This document shows positions 49,101 to 61,625 of a stretch of DNA of 64,000 nucleotides, in pieces. Positions within the stretch are counted from its first letter, which is position 1. Each line of letters starts with the position of its first letter. The notes under the pieces are model-generated. The model saw only the letters and a list, made by a program, of their open reading frames with translations, was not told the DNA's origin and did not search any database. The DNA is from Antennarius striatus. Its lineage: Eukaryota; Chordata; Actinopteri; Lophiiformes; Antennariidae. A program made the translations under genes and the position numbers. The DNA is taken from the NCBI RefSeq assembly GCF_040054535.1, contig NC_090794.1:6983001-7047000 (forward strand), written 5' to 3'.

Positions 49101-52100
49101 TATCTCACGCTGGATGTACTGGCTTCTACAACTACATCCGGTTAGCAGCTGGTGTCACACTAAAAATGTACACGTCAATATGATTACCAACACATGTCCG
49201 TCAAAGCTGACACTTAATCTTCAGTGACACTTGGAATGATTCTCATGTGCCAAACAAAACTATAAACTCTCTCACCGCTGCATGCTTCCTCAGACTGGCT
49301 TTAACTGTATATGGTTTCACATATTTTCACTGCTCTCAGTCTGTGGAGCAACCCCCTGTGTATTCTCATCACGGTGATGAGAGAAAGATGAACACAGACA
49401 TACAAAGAGTCAGTCAGAGACCATTTGTCAAGGTTGAGAGCAAAGCTATCCACACATCTGTACCCAGAAAACCGCACTGAAAATACAGCTGCTGCTGAAA
49501 AGGCAACCAAATGATAATGTTCTGGACTTTTGCAATGGATGTCAAGCTGGTATCGTTGGTGTCAAAGGTCAATGGATGATGGATTCAATGTTGTTTTACT
49601 GGGTCTAATAAAATCTTAATGGACTTACAATGCAGGACATTTACTTACTATCACTAGTTCCTTAAACCATTTGTAGAGTAGGCTAAACAAAATACGGAAT
49701 GACTGTGGCTTTCACCCATTATGTTCTAAAACTCTTTAGAGAATAATTGTGAGAATAATTGTGTAAAATAAGCACATTTTATGGTCTCTCGGGGTTAAAT
49801 CAGCTGCCACAACTCCATTATGTTCTCCATAAAACCGACGGAGGATGACGCTGGCTCAAACCCTGGATGGCACGGTAGCTGGTGATTCAGACATCCAAGC
49901 CTCAACATGGAAATTAATTATTTAGATGAAGAATCATAGTCTTCGCCAATGGAAAACACACATTTTTCTGAGAGCTCCAGGTCACATGAGGGGACTTGGT
50001 GTCTTGATTTCTGAGTGAGTTAAGATGAAGGAAAGAGAAGTAGATTAATTAATGTGCTTCACTGTGGGGAAGGCTCATGTCTCTGATGGAGGGCTGGAAA
50101 GAAAAGGATGAGTGACTGCAGAAAGACAGAGACACATCTGGCTGCAGCCAATCTGCTGCTGCAGACACCCACTGAGGGTTCAGACAAGGGTTAACCCTCA
50201 ATGGATGTTCAGTGGGATGGAAGACCACAGCCCTCCCACGAGGAGCTGAATGTATGTGCATTTGTGACAACGATGGAGTATCTTTCTTTCAGCCTTTTCA
50301 CTCATGTGTTGACACATACTATTAACCACTGCCAATTACAGTTGGAGGAGGTAGTGTTATTAGTGCATTGTGTGTGTGTATATGCATGTGTGTGTGTGTG
50401 TGTGTGTGTCTGTGTCACTAAATGAACTCCATGCCGGTTGAACCTGATCTGCAGTTTCGTGGAATCTGGTTCAAGTTTTTCATCTCACTCAGGTGATGTT
50501 TGCTATGAAATCTCCAGCTGAAACATTGCCACACACAAAACCCTCTAAAGGTGAAAAGTAATAACAATTTGGCTCTGCTGTGCTTTCATGCACATTTCAA
50601 ACAGCCATCATTAAAATGGACATACCATCAAATATTTAAAGACATGAGGCAGAAAAGCTCATCAGTGCTGATCCTGAAAAAAACAACAGCAGCTTAGTTT
50701 ATGTTGACGAACAAAAAACATTTTGGAAAAATTCTCCTTGAGTTCTTTAAACTCATTAATCCCTGAAGTAAGAAAAAACACTAGTCCAACTGCCTCTACT
50801 TTTTCGGCTGTGTTTAGCATTTTGTCTATTGGCCATTTTGGTAAAAACAGAAATGAAATGCTTGAAATGAGAAAGAAGCACAGCAAGTTGTGAAAACTTT
50901 CAAAGCATGGATTGTGCTTTACTAATTTAGTAATATATTTAGGGCTGAAACAATATCCTTAGTTACGTTGACAATGAAAATTCTTGATGCAGAATGACAC
51001 CATTACTGGTGCTATTTTTACATCTCCAAATTAATATGGCTGCTCTCGCACGTCAATGTGCTGAAAAATTAAGCAATATCCAAAACCACTAACCCGGCCA
51101 TCCAAAGCATTTGATTCCTTGAAGAAACCTAAAAAAAAAACTGTGCTATACATGCTTTGTAAAACAGAATAGAAACCTTTTAAAAATAGTGTATTTATTC
51201 TCACTGGTCATTTTTATCTGCTCTTTATTAACCAATGAAACAGGTTTGTGTGTTCATATGTGTTTAGATGGTACAATGGCTGCATTATATGAGTTGAGTA
51301 CTGACACGGCAAAGTGCACATGTGCAAGTGTTACACTGCAGAGCGTGCAATGCCAAATCTGACAAACTGACTGAGACACGTCGTGCTTCAACTTTATTGT
51401 GTCTAGATACTAAAAGGAACACTCTCATGGTTCTCATTTTCCATGACTCACCTAGAGGAGAACTCTGATACTATAATGTGATTTAGGAGTTCCTGGACGC
51501 TACACTCGGAGCAAAAGCCACTGCTGTTGTTTGGTCGGCAGAGACGAGATACGCCAGCTTTGAGCCACAGTCTTTATCACTGTACTCAGCTCTTGGTAAA
51601 TTATAATTGTCTCTGGAGGGGAGGAATAACCTGGTCGATGTGTTTTTTTCTGTGTCTCCAGAGTTTGGTAGAGCTGTTTTGTTGGAATCAGCAGTAAAAC
51701 CTGGAGTGGAGTCTTCAGTTGTCTGTCTTGATTAACCATCTTCTGGTCTTCATCTGGACTGGAAACGAACTGTCTTGGGGTTGTGGAGAAAACAGCATGG
51801 GTACTTTACTGATCTACTTAAAAATGTAGAAAAGTTGTGGGCTAACTAGTTTTGTGCTGTTACTTGATGATGTGTTTTACTGTAAATCGCTAATTACTAT
51901 TGTGGCTTGGTATGGTTCAGTGGAGTTATTTTCTTCCTGCATGTGATCATTATTTGTTGGATATGACTGATTGCTGGGTTTTTAAATTAAAGCAGTACCA
52001 AAGTCTAGACTGAATCACTCTTTCCACGATGAGCTTTACAAAACATGTGATGAGCATTAACATATTACAGTGTCAGTTTCACACTAAACAGGTTGTTCCA

Positions 52101-54730
52101 TCTCTAAAAGTCTCTTTTCTACTTCTGATATATTGACACACTTCTTTTCAGGGACTTTGCACAAATGAAGTGAAACCAAAATCAACACCAGTGACCCAAA
52201 GCAGCACATCCTTGGGAGTTTTTAAAAAACTGACTGGTACCAGAACAAAGACTATAGCGTGTATTGAGGGTCTTTGCAGAACTATAATTTCTTACTTCTC
52301 ACACAGCCTCACATGACTCTTCTCATGTTGACTGTTCTGTCTTCTGTTCTTATTGTTTCCACTGGTGGGCATTAATATCCAAAAATCCCCTAATGAAACT
52401 GGAATCCTCTAATTTTCCGTTGACCTTTGGACTGATATATTACGCACAGTCAATCTCTCAGTGGCTGCTGAGTATGTTTACAACAGTACTTTCCATCAGA
52501 GGGTTTCACACACTAAAACATGAAATAACTAAATAGTCAAAGTGATTAGCTGGGATGTCTGTAGAATGATTAATTAAAATTGACAGAATTATATGGCAGA
52601 ACAGGAACAGTTGGCCATCAGATAAGCCAGGATTTTAGCTTGTTCATCTTGTGGCACCACAAGTTATGGATTCACCATTAAACTACACAGCCACTTTGGA
52701 AAATTGGTCACCATATGGTCAAGCTGTGCTATAGCTTAAACCCATTTGCGTCATTAAAAATACATTCCAACACACAGGCATGGCTTAAAAAGATAACTAG
52801 ACTGGGCTCATCTTTCTGCACCCATCTTAAAATCCATCCGCTGTCCTGATCAGCAGCCCTTTCATTTGAGTAAGGGGAGCTGAGGCTCCTGATGGCTCAC
52901 TTCACTGCAGCAAATGTGACAGCAGGGAGTGTCGGCTGAGTTGGAGGGGTGGACTCAGCTCAAGGGGAGGTTGGCTGAGTTTTGCCCAAATATGGACACG
53001 GCATAGGAAGAGGGGTGCAGGGTGCTGCTGGAGGGCAAGAGAGAGTGGGCTGGATGGAGAAGGGGAAACTTGCCCCACACCACCACAATGGCCGCCTTGC
53101 TTCCCTCTGCTCTATCAGTGACACTCTTTATCCTCTTACAGTCTGCTTCACATGCCAGCACTGGCACCGTTTAGGTCTATTAACTGAGATCTAAATGCTC
53201 TCTGCCCAGCGGAGAACACTTCTGCAGCCAGGATTTGTTTGTACATCAACCTGAGTTCATTTTAGAGCACTCGTGGCTCTCACTAAGAAAGCATAAATTG
53301 AATAACTCACACTCAGTTGAGTGAATGACACTGAAGCGCAGTACTCAGCAGCAGCACTCTGTTGTTCAGCAGCTGGCTCCGTGTGCCCTGTGGTTCAGGC
53401 AGCTGGGCCTGCTGCCTAAGTTAACACTCACAGACCCATCGCTGTCTAACCCACACATCTGGTCTGTGGAGCAAAGAGGAACAGGGGCATCATAATGGCT
53501 ACACAGACTACAACCCATAATGGTCATTTTACTCCTTTCATAGAACTGTGTGTATATGTGGGGGGTGTACATAGTAAACAACTTGTAGAAAGATAGAGTG
53601 GAATAAAGAGAACCAGTCTGGAAAGACCCGTAAGAGTGCAGGGGAAGAACAATGGAAGGAAGAAAAGAAATAATGCAAAACATAAGTAGGAAAGTTAAAG
53701 AGGATGTCTGGTATTTGGAGAGGAGGAGGCAGAGTGCCCATCTGTCTACTGCCAGCCATTGCTGCACAGAGTGGGACTCCAGGCGTAGAAATTCCTCCTA
53801 CAACTCTGTTCAATGCCACTTCTGTTCTGCCAGCCATGCATATCAACAGCACTGCAGATACAATGGGAACCATGTCTGAGTGTGACTGATTCTAGAATGG
53901 AACTAATGCTGCTGACTGTGTAAGAAAGAGAATCAAGTGATCTCCACCCTGACATGGTCCTCGTCTGCTGGGTGGAGGCACCCAAGATAGACCAACGGAC
54001 ACTTGGACACAGGAACAAGATAATCTCGACTAATTTACTCAAATGTATTAGCCACTGGCAAAGATCAACCCACAAAGTCAAGAGCAAGATGAGATTTTGG
54101 CAATAATGTCCAGTAAATGCTGACACTATGGTTCAGAGCTAAGAGAAATGTTTTCAGGGTGATCTGCGTAAAAACAAGCTATGCCAACAAAACAAGCAAG
54201 GCAAAAGGGTGTTCCTAATGAAAACAAACCTATTTATGGGCTTCCTTGAATACCAGCGACAGAAAAGTGCTAATCGTTTCAGAATAGTCTCACACTGACG
54301 ATACTTGACCTTTACAGACTGTGACTTTGGCCTTGGTGCAGACAAGTCTGTTAGTTTGATCAAGACACAGATCAAGTGCTCTCAGTTAGTTAGGCATGCA
54401 GCATATCTAGGTCGAATGTTTTTGCCTCCTTGCACTCCTTTGACTTCAGCCTCAGTCTGCATGCTGTTATTCTTGACTACACTAAATGCACTCAGCTACA
54501 GACAAGTGAGCAAAGCACAAGCAGAAAATGGAGAAAGGGAACTACTGAAGTGATAACAGCGCTTTGTTACGTTGACCTTTGCCAAACTGAGGCATGACTG
54601 GTTTCAGGAACAACTATTTATATATTTACACACAGACTGCAAAACAAAAGAATCATGCAGTCTTGTATATTCTAGTCTTGATTTCACTGCAACTACATAA
54701 TTAAGACTAATAAGTGGCAACTCTTATTAG

Positions 54731-54731
<1 letters not shown>

Positions 54732-54788
<57 letters not shown>
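54732..54788. repeat. (CA)n microsatellite
   Basis: About 28 CA units in the cyria 5' intron. Confidence 0.97.
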
Positions 54789-54790
<2 letters not shown>

Positions 54791-56504
54791 TCAGCCTCCA
54801 CTGACTGATTTAACGTCTTAATACTACTGCTGCCATAGACAGTTAGCTTGCACGAACAATAAACAGCTGTACATTCCTGCCCTGCTGAGATCGGTGTGAG
54901 TGCTACTGTGGAGCAAAAAAGCCAGACCCACAGAGGCCAAGATCATTCAGCCAGCTGTGGACATGCAGAAAAAACAGGTGGAGTGTTAGCAGCACACTAA
55001 TCTCTGTTCAGGTAAAATACCATGTTTTATACCTTCAGCTAACTATATTCACTGCAATGTATAGTGTATCACAAACCTTTCAACATTAACAAAAACAGAT
55101 TTGGCAGTAGCATTGTTACAGCAGGGCCAGCGATAAACTGGCGACTTATCCATGGTGTAGTTAGCTGGGACAGGCTCCAGCATAAAACAGCAAACAAATC
55201 CGGGTAAACAGCTGACAAGACGGCTACTGATTGTCTCTCCTTCGAGAAAATTAATGCTTGAATGAATATTTTCCTTGATATAAAAAAACATGTGATGAAT
55301 ACGGACACTTTCCAGCGGATATCTGAATAGTACCTGCTTTCACATTTTTTTTATTTTGAAAATTATTTTGTGATTTATGCACAACTTAGGATAGAAAAGT
55401 GTTTGAAATCTGAAGTTTCAAACACGCTTTGTGCTGTAACATATTTTCCAAAGCTTTCCAATTTTCCAGTGGCCTAGAAAGTATGATGCTTGTGGGCATT
55501 GGTGCATGAATAAACTGCCAGAGCAACAATGCCTATAGTTCTAAGTAGTTTGTACCAAATTCACAGCACAGATGGCGTGCATTTTTAATGGATCTGGTGA
55601 AAATTCACTCAGGTTGATGACATGCTGACATGATACAGGAGGTAAATAACATTGAGCAAAGCCAAAAAAAAGCTAGTTACATAGAGGCGAAAGCATAGGT
55701 GCGACTGTCCTTAATCATCAAAAAAATGGTAAATAGTTGACTGATTTAAACTGCTATACAATAGAATTAGTTTTATGAACATTATGAAAGATAAAGATGA
55801 TATGGACCACATGAGGGTTTGGGAACATGATGGAGATACAATCATGGCCAGGCAGCAAGAGCAAACAAACTGCACAGCAAGTAGACTCACAGAGAGCTGC
55901 TGTCCCGCTGACAGGATGTGAGTGTAAAAAGTGAAACGTGAGTGGGAAGTGTGCAGGGTCATAAAGCAGCCGAGTCCTACACACTTATTTTCACAGACAG
56001 ACTGGCGGGCAGACGGGTAGTTATGGGTAAAACAGGAACTTTGAGCCCATAGTTTGATTCGCCCAGTATTTTACTGTGACAGCCATGGTCATAAATAATT
56101 TCCTGAATTCTGAGAGGAATAAAAACATGAGTGAATCAAGGACTTACAAAAATGAATAAAAATACTGGGATGATTACGACTGGGTGGCATTTAATACTGT
56201 CAGCCGAAATGTTTTAAAACATTAAGCTTTTGAAACAGCAGCAGTTGTAACTGCTGTGGTCTACAGTATTTCTCTTTATTTGACAAACAACAGGCTGAAA
56301 TCACTCTTTGTGCTAGTGAGTCTACATCACCTTCTGAAATGAAACTGATCTTTTTTACAAAATGTTCTTCTCCAGAAAAAGCACACGTTACTAACCTTAA
56401 CATTGCTAATATTATACTGTATTACTGAATTTAATTTTGTTTCAGCAATGCCACATCAACCCGTCATGAGTAATCAGGAACAAGGTGGCCAAAACTGAAG
56501 TATG

Positions 56505-57260
56505 GGTAATTCTCAACCTAGAAAAATAATTGGTTCCGAGACGTTGTTCGTAAGAGGTTTTTGTTCATAAGTCATTATTTATTAAATTTCAATCTATAAT
56601 CATCATTTCAGGTCAATTAAATTTCATTACTACGCTAAATTTGAAAGTATTATTCCCTAATAAAAAAATACAGGACATAAATACAAAACATAAATGAAAT
56701 AAAATAGTGTAATGTAATTTTTACATGTCTAACTCTGCTAAATGAATTTTATCCTCAGGGAGGTGCGGAGGCCAACCCACACTTTAAGCCGCTAAAATGA
56801 CACTCTGATGTACTTCCTGGTAATCAAAAGCCTGACACGCCACTTAATGCTTGATTACTTCTTTTCATTAAATTTCTCTTTTAACTCAAATAACATCAAG
56901 TGGCAAAACATTCAGCGTTCAGGGGTTACTTCTGAACAGAAACCTAACCTGGCCAACATTGGTTACTACACCATTTAGCTTCTACAGGAGACAACCCAAT
57001 CAGTAAAAACCACAAAATGGTGCAAATGATTTGTCAACAAAAAAACTGAACAGGCCACATGAAGTCCAAAATCAGATCAATCTGTTTACTTTGTCTTATA
57101 TTTGCTGAGTTGTTTTGACAACTCATTTGAAATCTTAATCTATTGGGTGTTAATGTTACACTGCTCTGTATGTGCTGCAGCAGAAAGGGAACTAAGCGAC
57201 GTGCAGTTGTTCGTATCTACAAATGTTTGTAAGCCGGGCGTTCGTATCTTGAGGACTACC
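56505..57260. mobile_element. degenerate DNA transposon with imperfect inverted ends
   Basis: The left end (GGTAATTCTCAACCTAG) resembles the reverse complement of the right end (GGTAGTCCTCAAGATACGAA). Both ends carry further inside copies of 'gttcgtaag'/'ttcgtatct'-type motifs (56549 and 57210-57247). Size is about 755 bp, non-coding and AT-rich. The 'ggtagtcctcgacttacgaac' type terminus is a familiar dispersed fish repeat; this copy is diverged and no target-site duplication is clear. Confidence 0.5.
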
Positions 57261-59372
57261 TTTAAACAAAATTAAATGGAATTTAATTATCATTGTTTAA
57301 CATGCACACCATTATTTTTGTGGTTGATGTCACAAAAACATCTTTCATTGAGTAGCAACTTTGACATGCACATCAGTTTAGTTCATTTCATTTTGCAACC
57401 GCAATACTTGGCGTCAATGTCACCTAGCAGGATGTTATTCATTTTCTTCCTATCACGCTACCGCAAACGGTCACACACACACATACACATAGATAGACAC
57501 ACACACAATCTGTTAGGTGACCATCTGAGGCTCTAGAGGCGGTGAGAAGTCTGTTGCACTCTCTGTTCCAGCCCAGATGGCAGCATTGGCTGAGTCAGCG
57601 GTGGCTGATGGTCCACTGTAAACTGAATGATTAGTCGTCAACAACAGAGCCAAGTATTAAGAGCTGGGTGCTGGGGGACTACTTAGCCAGTTTGTTCTGT
57701 CTGAATGAAATCATAACTTCAATAATGTAATGTGAGATTTCAGACTCACTTGAAAGGATGTGTATGACTTTGTAGACATGAGCTAATGATAAAACCAAGA
57801 CAGTTGGGGCTTCAAATATCATTCATGTTTTGGAAAGAATGACTCCATATCTATGTTTCTACTCTTGATCAAACAACATTCTTGTTCCTCACCTAACTAA
57901 ATGTGGGAGGGGAAACTAAGCCTTGCCAAACTTTATAGACACAAATATGATTGAATGTGGCAGAGTGGAGCTGCACATTGGCACCAAATGCAAAATAATT
58001 ATATAAGAAGGTTTTATACTCTTGCTGAGCTAAAACCTAAATGCGGATATGAGATTTAGCACTGGTGCAATGCTGGGAGGAAATCCTTTAGCGTGACACA
58101 ACAACTTGTGACTCATCGCTGGACTCTCAAAAAGAAAAAAAATGCTTCAGCTTATCTGAAAACATTGAATTGCTTTTACGATGACTGTAAGGGCTGCAGT
58201 CCACATCAGAATGCAGCATCAAAAACAGCTAGCTAACAATATTTCACGAGGATTTTGTATGACAACCCATCAAAACTAATAACTTCAGTTACTGCAAAGG
58301 TTCCAGTGGCAAAATACAGTGTATAACCATAATGAAAATATCAATGCTAAGCATCTTATGATTTTTTATCAATAATTATAGTTAGAAATTTATTCATATT
58401 GTATTTTCAACATGACTTGTCACAGACAAACATCACTAAGTACAGTATGTGCACAGGTGCCTCACAAAATCTTACATTTGCGGTTGCCAGTCTGCAGTGT
58501 AAAAACTAGAATGTGAAAAATGCCACTGTTGAAAGGGTGTGAGATGTCATATCCTGTTGTTTTCTGTCCAGGTGCAAACAGTTTGAGGTGAGAACACAAA
58601 TGACTAGATTTTGAACTGCAATAAAACTGCTCAGAGCCACATCAAGTAGAATTTCACAGTCACACACACAGTGTATTTGCTGCATATATTTGCTGATACA
58701 CTTGTATAAGTGGGCCATGCCTTCTGTTGTTAGAAATATCCAATTAACGCACCATCGGCACATTATATTGCCTTACAAGTACTGCACAAAACCAGAATGT
58801 GATTAAATCAGGCTGCAGAGACACAAGGCCCATCACAGGGATGTTCCAAAGCAATGCATGGATGGACTGGTTCCAAAAGAAACAACCTTTACAAATAAAT
58901 GCTTATAATGTCGAGAATCATAACTAATTTGTTGATGAAAATCATGGGGCCTTTCATTCACTTTCAGTCTGATTGATGTGTCTTATGCAGTCAAGTCGTT
59001 TGAAACCAAAGGTCTGACACCTCTGTGGAGGCAAGAAGGTCAAGATCACATGCTTGTAAATCAAGTACAACATCAAGGAGAAATCTTTCATGAGCTCACT
59101 GCTCATTGTAAAGACTTGGCATCTTTTTTGGGGGGCTGGTGTGCCCATACTGTCTAACTGAATACTGACGCAGACAAATAAACCAGGGAATGGACAGAAC
59201 ATGCCAAGCATGTCAACTTCTTCCAAATAGAGATCAGGTTCATCCACAAGTCATTGTCCCGTGTTTCAGTCAGAATTCAACCAGCATTCCATTGATGCTG
59301 CAGTTATAGCCTGGTGCACTGACTGAAACAAAACACGAGTGCATGTGCACGCACACGCACACACACACACAC

Positions 59373-59472
<100 letters not shown>

Positions 59473-60499
59473 GCTGTTGAGAAAAGCAGCTGTTGCTGTA
59501 TGTCCTCTGCACCATTTCAGAACACTAAAAAGTCGGGAGGCTTTTGCGCCTTTATCTCAACAAGTTACTTTAAAATGTAATGCTGGCCACAAATACTTGC
59601 GTGCAGTTTTAATTAACAAGTTAATTAATCATTAAATGAACCATGTAGTTCATTTAATCCGAGATGATGGGTTGACGACTTCAAACAAACAAAAACTCAA
59701 TTAGAGTACAAAAATGTCTGCAGTCATAACCAGTCACAGTCAATGCCCTCCCCGAGTAGCCATCATATGACTCACAATATTGGACTGAATGGCAGGATTG
59801 CTTTTGTTGGATGGCTTTAGATTGGACTCCAACAACATCCCGTGGAGCGAAATAGTCACTCACTGGTCAGGAATGCAGGAGAAAAGAAACAGCTGTTGTT
59901 GTCTGACATTTATAACGTGTAACTAATGACAATAAGGTTGTCTTAATGGAGGACACTCGTTTATTTCAGGGTCCGGGAGTTTAGTCCGTTGATGAAACTT
60001 CGAGCCTACACAGTTAGGACGCAGTGATTATCTTTTGAGTTGTCGATTGTTAAAACTTGTGGCCAACCAATTATAAATGGGATTTTACTCAGTGATTCAA
60101 GCGATAAAGAAGAAATTATAAGCTCGTACTTTAACTTACTCGTAGCTAAGTTTTTCTTTGTTTTTGTTTTTTTGTTAGCAAAACCCGATGTCACCGCTGT
60201 CAACGAAACTTATTACAAAGGTACTTCCGCTGTGAAATGAGCACATGAGGCTAAATAAGACTCGGGGACGACGTACAAAAGTCTTGCCTCACTTCCACGA
60301 CGGTTAGCGGTACCACGCAACTAATGGATGTGCTAATGGTAGCTAGCGAGTTAGCTTCCCCCCGGCATCTTCCCCCATGTGTAATCATTTGACAGTCGCT
60401 GATTTCACTGCTGTACGCGATTTAGCACAACAACCGGATTGAGTATGTCCAACTCAACTCCCTATAAACAGTAAAAGTTTGTTAGACCCAAGAACTCAC

Positions 60500-60735
60500 C
60501 TTTATTTCTCTCGTAGAGATAATTTCTAGGACTTTTCTGAACGACCCCTGGGCTTGGTAGTACTTTCAGCGACCTGGGCTCCTCTGCCTGACCCCAGCAA
60601 CTACAGGACAACGCTCGCAGCATGCAGCCCTTCCTCTGCCACTGTAAAATCGAAGAAAAAAAAAACCCAGCAAGTCCCGCCCATTCACGCGTGTGATTGG
60701 TCAATATTAGGGACAGTGCGGAATGAACCAATTAA
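60500..60735 (-). promoter_or_regulatory. cyria: cyria promoter and non-coding first exon
   Basis: On the minus strand a perfect donor (AAATAAAG|GTGAGT) lies at 60500/60499. Upstream of the exon are a GC box (GGGCGGG, plus-strand image cccgccc at 60676-60682), a CCAAT box (image attgg at 60696-60700) and a second, oppositely oriented CCAAT at 60728-60732. There is no obvious TATA box. This is a typical broad vertebrate promoter arrangement. The transcription start is probably between about 60640 and 60670. An ORF starting at 60621 within the exon is not in frame with the CYRI-A start codon. Confidence 0.55.
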
Positions 60736-60846
60736 ATCCTCTATTGTTTTTCTTTGCACATTACTTCCCCTCTACTGCGATGTTCCGATGCTTCAACGTC
60801 AAATATGGTAATTAATATATTTTTGACAATCTCTCATATTCTTTTT

Positions 60847-61625
60847 CTTCTCCTTTCGGCTTTCCCCTTCAGAGATCACCACAGCGAACCAGTTGCCTCC
60901 ATCTAACCCTGTCTTCTGCATCCTCTTCTCTCACACCAACTACCTTCATGTCCTCTTTCACTACATCCATAAACCTCCTCTTTGGTCTTTCTGTAGTCCT
61001 CCTGCCTGGAAGTTCAAAACTCAGCATCCTTCTACCAATAGATTCACTATCTCTCCTCTGGACATGTCCAAACCATCTCAGTCTGGCCTCTCTGACTTTA
61101 TCTCCAGAACCTCTAACATGTGCTGTCCCTCTGATGTACTCATTCCTGATCCTATCCTTCCTGGTCACTCCCAGAGAGAACCTCAGCATCTTCATCTCTG
61201 CTACCTCCAGCTCTGTCTCCTGTCTTTTCCTCAGTGACACTGTCTCTAGACCAAACAACATCGCTGGTCTCACCACAGTTTTGTACACCTTTCCTTTCAT
61301 TTTAGCTGAAATTCTTCTATCACACATCACACCTGACACTTTCCTCCACCCGTTCCATCCTGCCTGGACACGCTTCTTCACCTCTTTTCCACACTCTCCA
61401 TTCCTCTGGACTGTTGACCCTAAGTACTTATCCTCCACATTCTTCATCTCTTCTCCCTGTAACCTCACTCTTTCGCTTGGGTCCCTCTCATTCACACACA
61501 TGTATTCTTTCTTACCTTCATTCCTTTCCTTTCCAGGACAAACCTCCACCTCTCTAGCTTCTCCTCCACCTGTTCCCTGCTCTCACTACAGATCACAATG
61601 TCATCTACAAATATCGTAGTCCATG
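60847..61625 (-). mobile_element. 5'-truncated LINE (reverse transcriptase fragment)
   Basis: Minus-strand coding remnant of a non-LTR retrotransposon. It starts at the RT catalytic motif FVDDIVICSE (near 61600) and runs through a thumb-like region (VEDKYLGSTVQRNGE, VSGVMCDRRISAKMKGKVYK, MKMLRFSLGVTRKDRIRNEY) to the conserved REARLRWFGHVQRRDSE tail. It ends in the same gaagggaaaagccgaaagga as the copy at 36.8 kb. A frameshift occurs near 61520, between the FVDD part and the YMCVNERDPS part, so it is inactive. It lies just upstream of the cyria promoter. Confidence 0.88.

Noticed and set aside
51500-51739. 79-codon minus-strand ORF near 51.6 kb
   Set aside because: No recognised family and no splice context within the cyria intron.
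60462-60731. Coding first exon for cyria (ORF with MLRALSCSCWGQAEEP)
   Set aside because: Its frame does not join in frame to either MGNLLKVLT exon and runs to stop codons in candidate downstream exons; the region fits a 5' UTR exon.
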